The notes under the pieces are model-generated. The model did no database searches, was not told the DNA's origin, and saw nothing but the letters and a program-made list of their open reading frames with translations. Shown piece by piece: positions 8,286-17,430 of a DNA stretch of 64,000 nucleotides. This stretch comes from Nonomuraea rubra (GTDB lineage Bacteria > Actinomycetota > Actinomycetes > Streptosporangiales > Streptosporangiaceae): assembly GCF_014207985.1 (NCBI RefSeq), contig NZ_JACHMI010000001.1, positions 7,113,001 through 7,177,000 of the forward strand, written 5' to 3'. The position numbers and the translations under genes were made by a program. Within the stretch, counting starts at the first letter, position 1, and every line of letters starts with the position of its first letter.

Positions 8286-9542
8286 ATGCAGGCAAAGGCG
8301 CTCGCCGCCGTCACCGCTGTCTCGTTCCTCGCACTCGCGGCATGCGCCGGCACGCCGGACGGAGGTCCGGCCGACGGTGGCTCCGGCACCGTCACGATCA
8401 CGTACGCCTTCTGGGGCAACAACGACGAGGCCGCCACCATCAAGTCGATGATCGCGGCGTTCGAGAAGGCGAACCCCGCCATCAAGGTCGAGCCCAACTG
8501 GATCCAGAGCGACTACGAGCAGAAGCTCCAGACCTCGATCGCCGGCGGGGACGCCCCGACCGTGGCCCAGATCTCCAACACCGCCCTGCCGAGTTTCGCG
8601 AACGCGTTCGCCCCGGTGCAGGTCGACCACGGCGTCTACTACTCGCCGGCCGTCGCGAAGGCCGGCAACGTCGGCGGCACCGACTACGCGGTCCCCTTCG
8701 TCGCCAAGAGCAAGGTCATGGCGATCAACAAGGCCGCCTTCGAAGCGGCCGGCGTCGCCGTCCCGTCCGGGACGGCCCCGATGTCGACCGCGGAGTTCGT
8801 GGCCGCGGCCAAGAAGCTGACCTCGGGATCGGGCGCGAAGAAGGTCTACGGCTCCGCGCCCCTGTGGTACGACGGCTGGCTGGTCGCGGAGGGCGGCTCG
8901 TACTACGGCGCGGACGGCCGGACCTGCACCATGGGCAACGCCGACGGCATCCGGGCCGCGCAGACCGTGGTCGACTCCACGAAGCCCGACGGGTTCGCGC
9001 CGAGCTCGATCGACGCCCAGGGCCAGGACATGTTCCAGTGGTTCTCCGACGGCAAGGTGGCGATGTTGCCCGACTTCGGGCCGTGGAACATCGCCAAGAT
9101 CGCCGCGCTGGACACCTCGAAGTTCCTCATCGTGCCGATGCCGGGCAAGGGCGAGCCGATGGAGGTCGACAGCCTCGGCATCGCCAAGTCGGCGACGGAG
9201 GCGGAGGTGGCCGCGGCGAAGACGTTCGCGACGTTCATGAGCACGAGCCCCGCCGCCCAGAACCTGCTGGCCTCGACGACGTCGGCACTCGGCGTGCCGG
9301 TCGTCCAGGGCTCGCTCGAGGCCTTCAAGGCGATCGCCCCGAAGGTCAACCTGCAGGCTTTCACCGACGCCGTCACCAATGCCGTCACCACGGCCTACGT
9401 GAAGGACAAGGTCAAGATCGAGAGCACCTTCTCCACCGATCTGAACTCGCGCACCGCGATCGGCACCGGCACCGAGGACCCGGCGACCGTACTGCCGGAG
9501 CTTCAGGCCCAGTGCCAGAAGATGCTCGACGCGACCAAGTAG
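8286..9542 (+). CDS. ABC transporter sugar-binding lipoprotein
   Basis: 418 residues. The signal peptide ends in lipobox LAAC with Cys20, followed by a flexible Gly/Asp-rich linker, so it is anchored outside the membrane. The body follows the extracellular solute-binding protein family 1 pattern: TITYAFWGNNDEA first strand, FEKANPAIKVE, IAGGDAPTVAQIS, and conserved Trp/Phe-rich segments such as APLWYDGWLVAEGG near the binding cleft. ATG 8286 has GAAGGAG at 8271-8277. Two permease genes follow. No ATPase gene is present, as is usual where one shared MsiK-type ATPase serves many importers. The ligand is inferred to be an alpha-galactosidic oligosaccharide. Confidence 0.9.
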   Translation: MQAKALAAVTAVSFLALAACAGTPDGGPADGGSGTVTITYAFWGNNDEAATIKSMIAAFEKANPAIKVEPNWIQSDYEQKLQTSIAGGDAPTVAQISNTALPSFANAFAPVQVDHGVYYSPAVAKAGNVGGTDYAVPFVAKSKVMAINKAAFEAAGVAVPSGTAPMSTAEFVAAAKKLTSGSGAKKVYGSAPLWYDGWLVAEGGSYYGADGRTCTMGNADGIRAAQTVVDSTKPDGFAPSSIDAQGQDMFQWFSDGKVAMLPDFGPWNIAKIAALDTSKFLIVPMPGKGEPMEVDSLGIAKSATEAEVAAAKTFATFMSTSPAAQNLLASTTSALGVPVVQGSLEAFKAIAPKVNLQAFTDAVTNAVTTAYVKDKVKIESTFSTDLNSRTAIGTGTEDPATVLPELQAQCQKMLDATK

Positions 9543-9586
9543 GCGGCTGGAGCCGTCCGCGGGCGGCGTGGGGAGAGAACATCGAC

Positions 9587-10648
9587 ATGTCGGATATCGT
9601 GCAGGGCCTCGAGGGCTTTCTCGAACGGCTGCACATCTACGCGGGGCTCAGACCCATCCTGTCCTTGGTGATCATGCTGGCCGCCGTGTTCGCCGTCGCC
9701 TTCGCCGCCCTGCGGGGGGCCGTCCGCGCGCGCTGGATCGGGCGGAACACCGCCGCCTTCTGGCTCTTCGTCTCGCCGTGGATCGTCGGGTTCCTCCTGT
9801 TCACGGGAGGGCCGATGGTCTACTCCCTGATCCTGTCGTTCACGGACTGGAACCTCATCGACCCGGCGGAGTTCGTCGGGTTCGCCAACTACGCCGAGGC
9901 GTTCTCGGATCCCGATCTCGGACAGTCGCTCAAGGTCACGCTCGTCTACGCCGCCGTCAGCGTCCCGTTGCAGACGGTGCTGTCGCTGGCGGTGGCCCTG
10001 CTGATGAACGTCAAGGTGCGCGGGATCCACGTGTTCCGCACGATCTGGTACCTGCCGTCGCTGGTCACCGGGGTGGCGCAGGCGGTGCTGTTCATCTGGG
10101 TGTTCAACCCGAGCTACGGGCTGGTCAACGGGCTGCTCCGGCTGGTCGGTGTCGAGGGCCCCCGATGGCTCTTCGACGCCGACTGGGCCCTGGCGACGGT
10201 GGTCATCATGAGCCTCTGGACGGTCGGCGGAAACATGATCATTTATCTCGCCGGTCTGCAGGACATCGCCAAGGAGCTCTACGAGGCGGCGCAGATCGAC
10301 GGCGCCGGCCGCTGGCGCTCCCTGTGGAACATCACCCTCCCGCAGATCAGCCCCGTGATCTTCTTCAACGTGGTCACCGGGCTCATCTACGCCATGCAGA
10401 CCTTCACCCAGGGATACGTGGTCACCCACAACGGGGGCGGCCCGTCCGACTCCCTGCTGTTCTACGTCCTCTACCTCTACAACAACGCGTTCTCCTTCTT
10501 CCGGATGGGATATGCCTCAGCCCTGGCCTGGATCTTCTTCGTCATGATCATGGTGCTCACGGCGCTCGTGTTCCGCGGCAGCGCCTTCTGGGTCTATTAC
10601 GAATCGCAACGGCCGAAGGCGCGGAAGCGGGGTGCCCATGCCGGCTGA
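9587..10648 (+). CDS. Sugar ABC transporter permease (MalF type)
   Basis: 353 residues from ATG 9587, with GGGGAGAG about ten bases ahead. After a short N-terminal segment there are about six to seven transmembrane helices, including AAFWLFVSPWIVGFLLFTGG. The EAA loop KELYEAAQIDGAG contacts the ATPase. MalF-like proteins form the transport channel with a MalG-like partner, encoded immediately downstream with an 11-bp overlap. It lies between the binding-protein gene and the GH36 gene, so it should import the sugar cleaved by the operon's enzymes. Confidence 0.92.
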   Translation: MSDIVQGLEGFLERLHIYAGLRPILSLVIMLAAVFAVAFAALRGAVRARWIGRNTAAFWLFVSPWIVGFLLFTGGPMVYSLILSFTDWNLIDPAEFVGFANYAEAFSDPDLGQSLKVTLVYAAVSVPLQTVLSLAVALLMNVKVRGIHVFRTIWYLPSLVTGVAQAVLFIWVFNPSYGLVNGLLRLVGVEGPRWLFDADWALATVVIMSLWTVGGNMIIYLAGLQDIAKELYEAAQIDGAGRWRSLWNITLPQISPVIFFNVVTGLIYAMQTFTQGYVVTHNGGGPSDSLLFYVLYLYNNAFSFFRMGYASALAWIFFVMIMVLTALVFRGSAFWVYYESQRPKARKRGAHAG

Positions 10649-11510
10649 CGCGAAAGCAAGAGCCGTGGCCGGGGACGGCGCAGCGCGGCGCGGGCCCCTC
10701 GGCACCCGGATCCTCGCGCTCACCCTGCTCGTGATCGGCTCCGCCGGTTTCATCTACCCGTTCCTCTGGATGATCGCGACCGCGCTGCGGACGCCGGAGG
10801 GGGTGGCGCACGGCGGAGCGTCGCTCTGGCCCGTTCAGTGGCAGTGGTCCAACTTCGCCGACGGGCTCGACTCCTTCCCCTTCTGGCCGTATCTCCGCAA
10901 CTCGCTGCTGAGCACGCTCGTGCCGGTCGTCGCGGTGGTCTTCTCCTCCTCGCTGGTCGGATTCGCGTTCGCGCGGATCCGGGCCCGGGGCTCCGGCCCG
11001 CTGTTCGCGGTCGTCCTGTCGACGCTCCTGCTCCCGCAGGAAGTCACGATCGTGCCGCAGTTCATCCTGTTCAAGAACCTCGACATGATCGACACGCTGT
11101 GGCCGATCATCGTGCCGACCTTCTTCGGCTCCGCGTTCTTCATCTTCCTCTTCCGGCAGTTCTACCTGCGGCTGCCGGAGGCGCTGACGGACGCCGCCCT
11201 GATCGACGGCGCGAGCTGGTTCCGCATCTGGTTCTCGATCTACCTGCCGCTGTCCCGCCCGATCATCATCGCCACCGCGGTGCTGCAGTTCATGTCCTAC
11301 TGGAACAACTTCTTCCAGGCCGCCATCTATCTGACGACGGACCGGTGGAAGACCCTGCCGCTGGCGCTGGCGGGCTTCCAGTCCGTCAACGGGACGGACA
11401 CGCCCCTCCTGATGGCCACCGCCCTGGTGATCACCTTGCCCTGCGTCCTGCTGTTCTTCATCGCCCAGCGCCACATCATCGGCGGAATATCCTTCACGGG
11501 GAGCAAATGA
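10638..11510 (+). CDS. Sugar ABC transporter permease (MalG type)
   Basis: 290 residues from ATG 10638; a GTG six bases earlier is an alternative. Six transmembrane helices start with ILALTLLVIGSAGFIYPFLW. The conserved EAA motif reads EALTDAALIDGASWF, near the helix preceding LPLSRP. The start overlaps the upstream permease by 11 bp, and the stop overlaps the GH36 start as ATGA, so translation is coupled along the operon. Confidence 0.92.
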   Translation: MPADAKARAVAGDGAARRGPLGTRILALTLLVIGSAGFIYPFLWMIATALRTPEGVAHGGASLWPVQWQWSNFADGLDSFPFWPYLRNSLLSTLVPVVAVVFSSSLVGFAFARIRARGSGPLFAVVLSTLLLPQEVTIVPQFILFKNLDMIDTLWPIIVPTFFGSAFFIFLFRQFYLRLPEALTDAALIDGASWFRIWFSIYLPLSRPIIIATAVLQFMSYWNNFFQAAIYLTTDRWKTLPLALAGFQSVNGTDTPLLMATALVITLPCVLLFFIAQRHIIGGISFTGSK

Positions 11511-13282
11511 CCGACGTCGCATCGCCGTCGACCGTTACCTTCTGGCTGCCGGGCCGGTCGCAGGCACCGCCCGAGACCCCGGTCGTCCTGGACGGCGGCC
11601 CTCCCGGCACCCGGCTCCGGCTGCAGGCGTCCCGCTCGGCCGGGACGCGCGTGCGGGAGCTGGGCGAGGGCGTCGTCGAGGTGGTGTTCGGCACCCTCGG
11701 CGAGCCGTTCAGCCTGACCGTGGCGATCCCCGCCACCGACACCGTCGCCTGGTGGCGGCCGGGCAGCGCGGTGCGGGACGCCACCATCCCGCCGTCCTGG
11801 GCGGAGCCTGAGGACGCGACCGCCCTGCGCGGGCTTCCGCTCGGCGCTCTGCTCGCGCCCCGCGACGCCACCCGCCTGGTGTACGCGCTCGACGCCGGCA
11901 CGAGCGTGACCACGGTGCGTGCCGGTCTCGTGGAGGAGACCGCCGACTTCGCGATCATGGTCACCGTCGGCGGCTCCGGCCTGCCGGGTGAGGTGCGGCT
12001 GCTGCTGGACACGTCCGGCCGGCCGTTCCCCGAGGCGGTGGCCGGCGCGGGGCACTGGCTGCAGGGGGACGCGGGCCACCGCGACGTCCCCGGAGCCGAG
12101 GACCCGGTCCTGTGCACGTGGTACTTCGCCCACCAGCACGTCACCGCCGGCGCGGTGCTGGCGCAGGCCGACCACGCCGCCGCGATGGGATTCGGCACGC
12201 TGATCGTGGACGACGGCTGGCAGACGACCTCGCACGGCCGCGGATACGGGTCGTGCGGCGACTGGGAGATCGCGCGGGAGAAGTTCCCCGACGCCGCCGG
12301 GCTGGTCGCGGAACTGCGCGATCGGGGGCTGCGGACCGTGTGGTGGATCGGCATGCCCTTCCTCGGCCACCGGGCCGAGGCCCGCGGCCTGGGGTTCTCG
12401 ACGCTCCGGGACAGGCCCGAACTGCAGGCGCGGGTGCTGGATCCGCGAGACCCGGCCGCGCGGGCCCATCTGATCGGGAGGGTCGAGGAGATCATGGTGC
12501 GGACGGCGGCGGACGGCCTGAAACTCGACTTCCTGGAGGAGTTCGAGGACCAGGACGCCCCGGGGGCCGTGGCGGCGGCCGTCGGCCTGATGGACGAGCT
12601 CGTCGGCCGGCTGCGCGCTCGCGGGATCGACCCGCTGATCGAGTTCCGCGAGCCGTACGTTCATCCGGTCGCCGCCCGGTTCGCCTCCATGATCCGCGTC
12701 GGCGACTGCCCGCTGAACGCGCTGCAGAACCGTATCGGCATCCTCGACCTCCGCCTGGCGCGGCCGGGCACGCCGATCCACAGCGACCCGATCATGTGGG
12801 CGGAGGATGACGGCGCGGAGCGGGTCGCCCACCACCTGATCAACTCGCTGATGGGCGTGCCGCAGGTCTCCGTGGACCTGACGCGGCTCACCGACGAGCA
12901 GTCCGGCGCGCTGCGGTTCTGGCTGGGCGTCTGGCGCGAGCACCGCGACCTGCTGCTGCACGGCCGGCTGACGCCCGAGCGGCCCGACCTGCTGTATCCC
13001 GTGGTCCGGGCCGGCTTCGGCGGCCGGCACTTCGTGGCGAGGTACGCGCCGCACGCGATCGGCATCCCTCCCGGCGACTGGACGGAACTCCTGATCGCGA
13101 ACGCCGACGACAGCGCGCCGATCCTGCTGAACGACGGCGGCGACGTGCGTGCCCACCTGGAGACGCGCGACGCCAGGGGGCGGCTGGTGACCGACGGGGA
13201 GATCGCCCTGGCCGCGGGCCCGCACGTGCTGGCCGTACCGTCCGGTGGGCTCGCCCGGCTCCGGCGATCCGGTGAAAGGTGA
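11507..13282 (+). CDS. GH36-type alpha-galactosidase
   Basis: 591 residues, no signal peptide, so cytoplasmic. It has an N-terminal beta-rich domain to about 190, a TIM barrel with LIVDDGWQT (about 234-240), nucleophile Asp341 in LKLDFLEEF, likely acid/base Asp400 in RVGDCPLNALQNR, and a C-terminal beta domain. These fit clan GH-D, family 36: retaining alpha-galactosidases acting on melibiose, raffinose-type or other alpha-galactosides. The WADD/WAEDD pattern further on is also typical. The start overlaps the permease stop (ATGA). Together with the GH110 gene it indicates complete removal of alpha-linked galactose after import. Confidence 0.87.
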   Translation: MTDVASPSTVTFWLPGRSQAPPETPVVLDGGPPGTRLRLQASRSAGTRVRELGEGVVEVVFGTLGEPFSLTVAIPATDTVAWWRPGSAVRDATIPPSWAEPEDATALRGLPLGALLAPRDATRLVYALDAGTSVTTVRAGLVEETADFAIMVTVGGSGLPGEVRLLLDTSGRPFPEAVAGAGHWLQGDAGHRDVPGAEDPVLCTWYFAHQHVTAGAVLAQADHAAAMGFGTLIVDDGWQTTSHGRGYGSCGDWEIAREKFPDAAGLVAELRDRGLRTVWWIGMPFLGHRAEARGLGFSTLRDRPELQARVLDPRDPAARAHLIGRVEEIMVRTAADGLKLDFLEEFEDQDAPGAVAAAVGLMDELVGRLRARGIDPLIEFREPYVHPVAARFASMIRVGDCPLNALQNRIGILDLRLARPGTPIHSDPIMWAEDDGAERVAHHLINSLMGVPQVSVDLTRLTDEQSGALRFWLGVWREHRDLLLHGRLTPERPDLLYPVVRAGFGGRHFVARYAPHAIGIPPGDWTELLIANADDSAPILLNDGGDVRAHLETRDARGRLVTDGEIALAAGPHVLAVPSGGLARLRRSGER

Positions 13283-13349
13283 GCCGTACCCGTCATCCGG
13301 GACACCGTGGCGGGCGCGTCCGACAGCGCTCCGATGAAGGGGCCGGCCG

Positions 13350-15101
13350 GTGACGACCTCGCTTGACGTGACCGACTTCGGCGCGGTTCCCGGTGGGCGA
13401 GGCGACGCCGCGCCCGCCATCGTGGCGGCCCTCCAGGCGGCCACCGCCCGGGCGGGCCGGGTGACGGTCCGGTTCCCGCCGGGCGAGTACCACCTCTGGC
13501 CGGACGGCGCACCACGCCGTGAGCTGTACGTCTCCAACACCGTGGGCGACGACCCGGCCTGGCGCGACAAGACGATCGCCGTGCTCGTCGAAGCGGCCGA
13601 CGACCTCGTGATCTCCGGCGCGGGCGCCCGCCTGGTCCTGCACGGTCTCCAGACGACCTTCGCCGTGATCGACTCCCGCCGGGTACGGATCGAGGGGCTC
13701 GAGTTCGACTTCGCCGTGCCGACCGTGGTCGACGCCACGGTCGTGGACGCCGGCGTCACGGCGGGCCGGGCGTTCCGGGTGATCAGCGTGCCCGAGGCCA
13801 CCCTGTTCTCCGTCGAAGGCCGGTCCGTGCGCTGGCACGGGGAGCCCATCGGCGCGGGGGCCTACGCCTGGGAGGGGTACGACGCGCTGGAGTACTCGCA
13901 GGTGCACGATCCCGCCGGCGGGCGGACCCGCCGTGCCCCCAACCCGCTCTTCGACAGGGTGCGGAAGGCGACGCGGGTGGGACGGCGCACCATCCGGCTC
14001 GACTACGACCACGGCGAGGCACCGGCCGACGCCGGCCTCGTCTACCAGATGCGGCGGACGACGCGGGACCATCCCGGAGGGCTGGTGCTCGACAGCGCCG
14101 CGGTGACGTTGTCCGGCGTGGTCTTCCGGTTCCTGCACGGCTTCGGCATCGTGGCGCAGGCGAGCCGTGACGTCGGCATCGAGAGCTGCGAGTTCAGGAC
14201 GCCGCCCGGCACGGGCCGGCACAGCGCCGGGTTCGCCGACTTCGTGCAGTTCTCCGGCTGCTCGGGCCGTGCGGTCGTGCGCGACTGCCTCTTCGACGGG
14301 CCGCACGACGATCCGGTCAACGTGCACGGTACCTACCTGCGCGTGGCCGGCCAGCCCGGTCCCCGCACCCTGGAGCTGGAGTACGCGCACCCGGAGACGG
14401 CGGGCATCCCCCAGTTCGCGCCCGGGGACCGGGTCGAGATCGTCGACCGCGAGACGCTGCTGCCGATCGCCGTGGCGGCGGTGGAGCGGGTTCGCCAGCC
14501 CAGCGGCCGTGACCACGACGTCCCCCTCCGGACGATCGTCGTAACGGTCGGCTCCGCGCTTCCCGGCGGGCTGTCGGGGCGCGCCGCGGTCGAGAACGTC
14601 ACCAGGACCCCGTCCGTGCACCTCGCCCGCAACGTCTTCCGCAACGTGCCCACGCGCGGCGTGCTGGTGACCACCCGCCGCAAGGTGCTCATCGAGGACA
14701 ACCGGTTCGAGCGCACGGGCATGTCCGCGGTGTACGTCTCCGGTGACGCCACCGAATGGTGGGAGTCGGGGCCGGTCCGCGACCTGACCGTGCGGGGCAA
14801 CGAGATCGTCGAACCTGGTGGGCCCGCCGTGTTCGTCGATCCCCGCAACCCCGGCTCCGATCCCGCCCACCCCGTCCATCACGGCGTCGTCGTCGAGGGG
14901 AACCGCTTCGTGCTGGACGGCGTGCCCGCCCTCGACGCCAAGGACACCGGCGGCCTTCGCTTCCGGGACAACGCCATCGCCCACGTTGGGGTGCCGGCCT
15001 GGGACCTCGTCCTGCGGTCATGCCCCGGCGCGGACGTCGGGCCCGGCGAGGGCGGGGCACCGCTCCGGATCATGGAGGAATCGCGAGACCGGCCCCTGTA
15101 G
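13350..15101 (+). CDS. GH110-type alpha-1,3-galactosidase (right-handed beta-helix)
   Basis: 583 residues from GTG 13350 (GAAGGGG 14 bases before). The protein opens with LDVTDFGAVPGGRGDAA, the usual first turn of pectate-lyase-like beta-helices. It carries FADFVQFSGCSG, then CLFDGPHDDPVNVHGTYL, with adjacent Asp320 and Asp321; this pairing is the hallmark I recognise from GH110. GH110 enzymes invert alpha-1,3-galactosidic bonds, as in blood-group B or linear B-type glycans. There is no signal peptide, so it would act on imported oligosaccharides. Last gene of the locus, 67 bp after the GH36 gene. A different beta-helix glycosidase is possible but less likely. Confidence 0.77.
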   Translation: MTTSLDVTDFGAVPGGRGDAAPAIVAALQAATARAGRVTVRFPPGEYHLWPDGAPRRELYVSNTVGDDPAWRDKTIAVLVEAADDLVISGAGARLVLHGLQTTFAVIDSRRVRIEGLEFDFAVPTVVDATVVDAGVTAGRAFRVISVPEATLFSVEGRSVRWHGEPIGAGAYAWEGYDALEYSQVHDPAGGRTRRAPNPLFDRVRKATRVGRRTIRLDYDHGEAPADAGLVYQMRRTTRDHPGGLVLDSAAVTLSGVVFRFLHGFGIVAQASRDVGIESCEFRTPPGTGRHSAGFADFVQFSGCSGRAVVRDCLFDGPHDDPVNVHGTYLRVAGQPGPRTLELEYAHPETAGIPQFAPGDRVEIVDRETLLPIAVAAVERVRQPSGRDHDVPLRTIVVTVGSALPGGLSGRAAVENVTRTPSVHLARNVFRNVPTRGVLVTTRRKVLIEDNRFERTGMSAVYVSGDATEWWESGPVRDLTVRGNEIVEPGGPAVFVDPRNPGSDPAHPVHHGVVVEGNRFVLDGVPALDAKDTGGLRFRDNAIAHVGVPAWDLVLRSCPGADVGPGEGGAPLRIMEESRDRPL

Positions 15102-15150
15102 TACCGGCGCTTTTTTGAACGTACGATCCAGATAGGTTACGGTAGGGGCC

Positions 15151-15729
15151 ATGGCAAGGACCCGGGAGTTCGACACCGAGGCGGCGGTGAGCCGCGCGAT
15201 GGAGCTGTTCTGGACGCGCGGCTACGAGGCGACCACCGTGCGCGACCTGACCCAGCTCCTGGGGATCGGGCAGGGATCCCTGTATGCGGCGTTCGGCGAC
15301 AAGGACGGCCTCTACAGGGCCGCTCTGGAGCACTACCGCACCACGCTCGCGGCAGCCGCCCTGCGCAGCCTGCAGGAGGGGGCGGATGCCCGGTCGGCCA
15401 TCCGTACGATGCTGGCCGAGCGGGTCCGCATCGCCGTCGAGCACGAGGGCCGAGGCTGCCTGGCGATCAACGCCGCCTGCGAGCGCCTGCCGGAGGACCC
15501 CTCGACCCGGCGCATCGTGCGCGACATGCAGGACGCTGGCCGGGACGCGATCGCCGAGGTGCTGCGGGTCGCGGCGGAACGAGGCGAGATCGCGGCGCGG
15601 CACGACCCGCACACGCTCGCCGCCTTCCTCGTCACCTTCCTCAACGGCCTGCTCGTGTCCGCGAAGGTCACGCCGGACGCTCGCGCCCTCGATCCGCTCG
15701 TGGAGGTGGCGCTTGCCACCCTCGACTGA
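15151..15729 (+). CDS. TetR/AcrR-family transcriptional regulator
   Basis: 192 residues. The N-terminal DNA-binding domain reads ELFWTRGYEATTVRDLTQLL, then GIGQGSLYAAFGDKDGLYRAAL, the standard TetR helix-turn-helix. The rest is the helical ligand-binding and dimer domain, with GCLAINAACE as in regulators of the AcrR C-terminal subgroup. GTTACGGTAGGGG lies just before ATG 15151. It is followed 50 bp later on the same strand by an epoxide-hydrolase-like gene, so it probably regulates itself and that gene. The short AT-rich gaps on both sides (15111-15140 and 15740-15768) are where operators would lie. Confidence 0.9.
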   Translation: MARTREFDTEAAVSRAMELFWTRGYEATTVRDLTQLLGIGQGSLYAAFGDKDGLYRAALEHYRTTLAAAALRSLQEGADARSAIRTMLAERVRIAVEHEGRGCLAINAACERLPEDPSTRRIVRDMQDAGRDAIAEVLRVAAERGEIAARHDPHTLAAFLVTFLNGLLVSAKVTPDARALDPLVEVALATLD

Positions 15730-15779
15730 CTTCTCATGCCCGCAATCTGTATCAAGCGATCCACAATAAGGAGCACCTG

Positions 15780-16676
15780 ATGTTCGACCATGACGGAACA
15801 CCCGTCCGCACGGGCCGCGCCGCCGTCAACGGGACAAGCCTGCACTATCGGACGGCCGGCTCCGGGCCGGCGGTGGTGCTGCTGCACGGCGTGCCGAAGA
15901 CCGGTTACCACTGGCGCCACCTCCTCCCGAAGCTGACGCCCCAGTACACCGTCGTCGTCCCCGACCTGCGTGGCCTCGGCGACTCCGCCCGGCCCGCGGG
16001 CGGATACGACTCCGCGACCATGAGTGACGACATCGCCGCGCTGATGAGCGGTCTCGGCCACGAGAGCTACGCCGTGATCGGCGAGGACTGGGGAGCCGTG
16101 ATCGGCTACCAGCTCGCCGCCCGGCACCGCGACCGCGTCACCGCCCTGGTGTTCGCCGAGGCGCTGTTCCCCGGGTTCGGCTTCGAGGACCACACCGCGC
16201 TCACCGCCGAGAACGTCTCCAGCGGCATGCATCTGTGGCATCTGGGCTTCTACTTCCAGCCGGACGTGCCCGAGATGCTGATCGCCGGGCACGAGCGCGA
16301 GCTGATCACGTACATGATCAAGACCGAGCGCAGCCGCCCGGACAGCGCCTCCCCCGACGCGATCGACGAGTACGTGCGCTGCTACTCCATGCCCGGCGGC
16401 ATCCGCGCGATGCTCTCGATCTACCGGGCGATGCTCGTCGACGCCGAGCAGAACCGGCAGGCCGCGCGGCGGAAGCTGGACATCCCGGTGCTGGCGCTCG
16501 GCGGTTCGGCGTTCATCGGCGAGCGCAACGAGGCGCAGATGCGGCTCATGGCCGACGACGTCACTGGGCACGTCTTCGACGCCGGCCATGACCTCGCCGA
16601 GGAGGTACCGGAGGAGATGGCCGGCGTGGTCCTGCCGTTCCTGGCCCGGACACCCGTGACCACGCGGGCCGCCTGA
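15780..16676 (+). CDS. Epoxide-hydrolase-like alpha/beta-hydrolase
   Basis: 298 residues from ATG 15780 with AAGGAG at 15768-15773. The first module is VVLLHGVPKTGYHWRHLLP (HGxP oxyanion motif). The nucleophile is Asp103 in GEDWGAVIG rather than Ser. The catalytic His is about residue 270 in DAGHDLAEE. Asp nucleophile, HGxP motif and a helical cap with WHLGFYFQPDVPE match epoxide hydrolases and haloalkane/fluoroacetate dehalogenase relatives. The cap residues that distinguish them are not resolvable by eye. It lies downstream of the TetR gene. A short GACGCC/GGCGTC hairpin (16675-16691) right after the stop may end the transcript. Confidence 0.85.
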   Translation: MFDHDGTPVRTGRAAVNGTSLHYRTAGSGPAVVLLHGVPKTGYHWRHLLPKLTPQYTVVVPDLRGLGDSARPAGGYDSATMSDDIAALMSGLGHESYAVIGEDWGAVIGYQLAARHRDRVTALVFAEALFPGFGFEDHTALTAENVSSGMHLWHLGFYFQPDVPEMLIAGHERELITYMIKTERSRPDSASPDAIDEYVRCYSMPGGIRAMLSIYRAMLVDAEQNRQAARRKLDIPVLALGGSAFIGERNEAQMRLMADDVTGHVFDAGHDLAEEVPEEMAGVVLPFLARTPVTTRAA

Positions 16677-16758
16677 CGCCGCCTTGGCGTCTCACGGGCG
16701 CTCCTGATTCGCGATCCGGCTTGCCATCACGCCCGCAGGTCGGCGCGGGGCACGGCGG

Positions 16759-17430
16759 TCAACGATCAAGCTGGAGGGCGAGTGACCTGGCGGGGGGCCG
16801 GTCGGTGGCCGGTGTGCGGTCCTGGGTTGTTCCCGGGCCTGTCGCGCGAGCTCTGAGCAGGTCCGCGACGTCGGCGAGCCCGACCTCGATGCGCCCGTAG
16901 ACGCGGGGGTTGAGCAGTGTCGTGCCGTCGAAGTCCCCGGCGGAGGCGAAGAAGGCGACCGGGATCGTCAGCGCCTGGAAGAAGCCGAACAGCGGCCGCA
17001 TGGCGTGCTCCAGGACGAGCGCGTGGTGGTCGCCGCCGCCTGTCGCGGCGAGGAGGACGGGCTTGTTCGCGAGCGCGTACTGGTCGACGAGGTCGAAGAA
17101 GTGCTTGAACATGCCCGGGTAGGTGCCGCGGAAGACGGGCGCGGCGGCGATGAGCAGGTCGGCGCCCTCGGCGAGCCGGAGCGTGCTCTCGACCTCCGGC
17201 GTGACGTCGTCGCGCTCGATCGCTCCGGTGAACCCCGCGCCCAGCCGGTACACCTCGATCCGGGACACCTCGATGGGGAGCATGTTCTGCAGGGTGTCGA
17301 GGACGACGCCGACGAGTCCCATGGTCTTGGACGGCCGGCTGGGGCTGCCGTTGACGACGACGACGCGCAGGACCGGGCCGGGCACGGGCGTGACCGGATC
17401 CGCGTCGCCTGGTTGCTGGACGATGGTCAT
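16759..17430 (-). CDS. NAD(P)H-dependent FMN reductase partnered with the LLM monooxygenase
   Basis: 223 residues. It has the flavodoxin-like fold of the SsuE/MsuE group: VVVVNGSPSRPSKT phosphate-binding loop, LLIAAAPVFRGTYPGMFKHF, and LLAATGGGDHHALVLEH. The family reduces free FMN with NAD(P)H to feed a partner monooxygenase. The start codon overlaps the stop of the upstream luciferase-like gene as ATGA (17430-17427), so the two are translationally coupled. It resembles the CE1759-type LLM-partnered reductases. The C-terminal 25 residues are disordered-looking and rich in Arg, Pro and Thr. Confidence 0.87.
   Translation of the reverse strand: MTIVQQPGDADPVTPVPGPVLRVVVVNGSPSRPSKTMGLVGVVLDTLQNMLPIEVSRIEVYRLGAGFTGAIERDDVTPEVESTLRLAEGADLLIAAAPVFRGTYPGMFKHFFDLVDQYALANKPVLLAATGGGDHHALVLEHAMRPLFGFFQALTIPVAFFASAGDFDGTTLLNPRVYGRIEVGLADVADLLRARATGPGTTQDRTPATDRPPARSLALQLDR

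Noticed and set aside
11327..13849. 840-residue minus-strand frame opposite the GH36 gene
   Set aside because: Composition-driven antisense frame with no motif. The plus-strand protein has all GH36 signatures.
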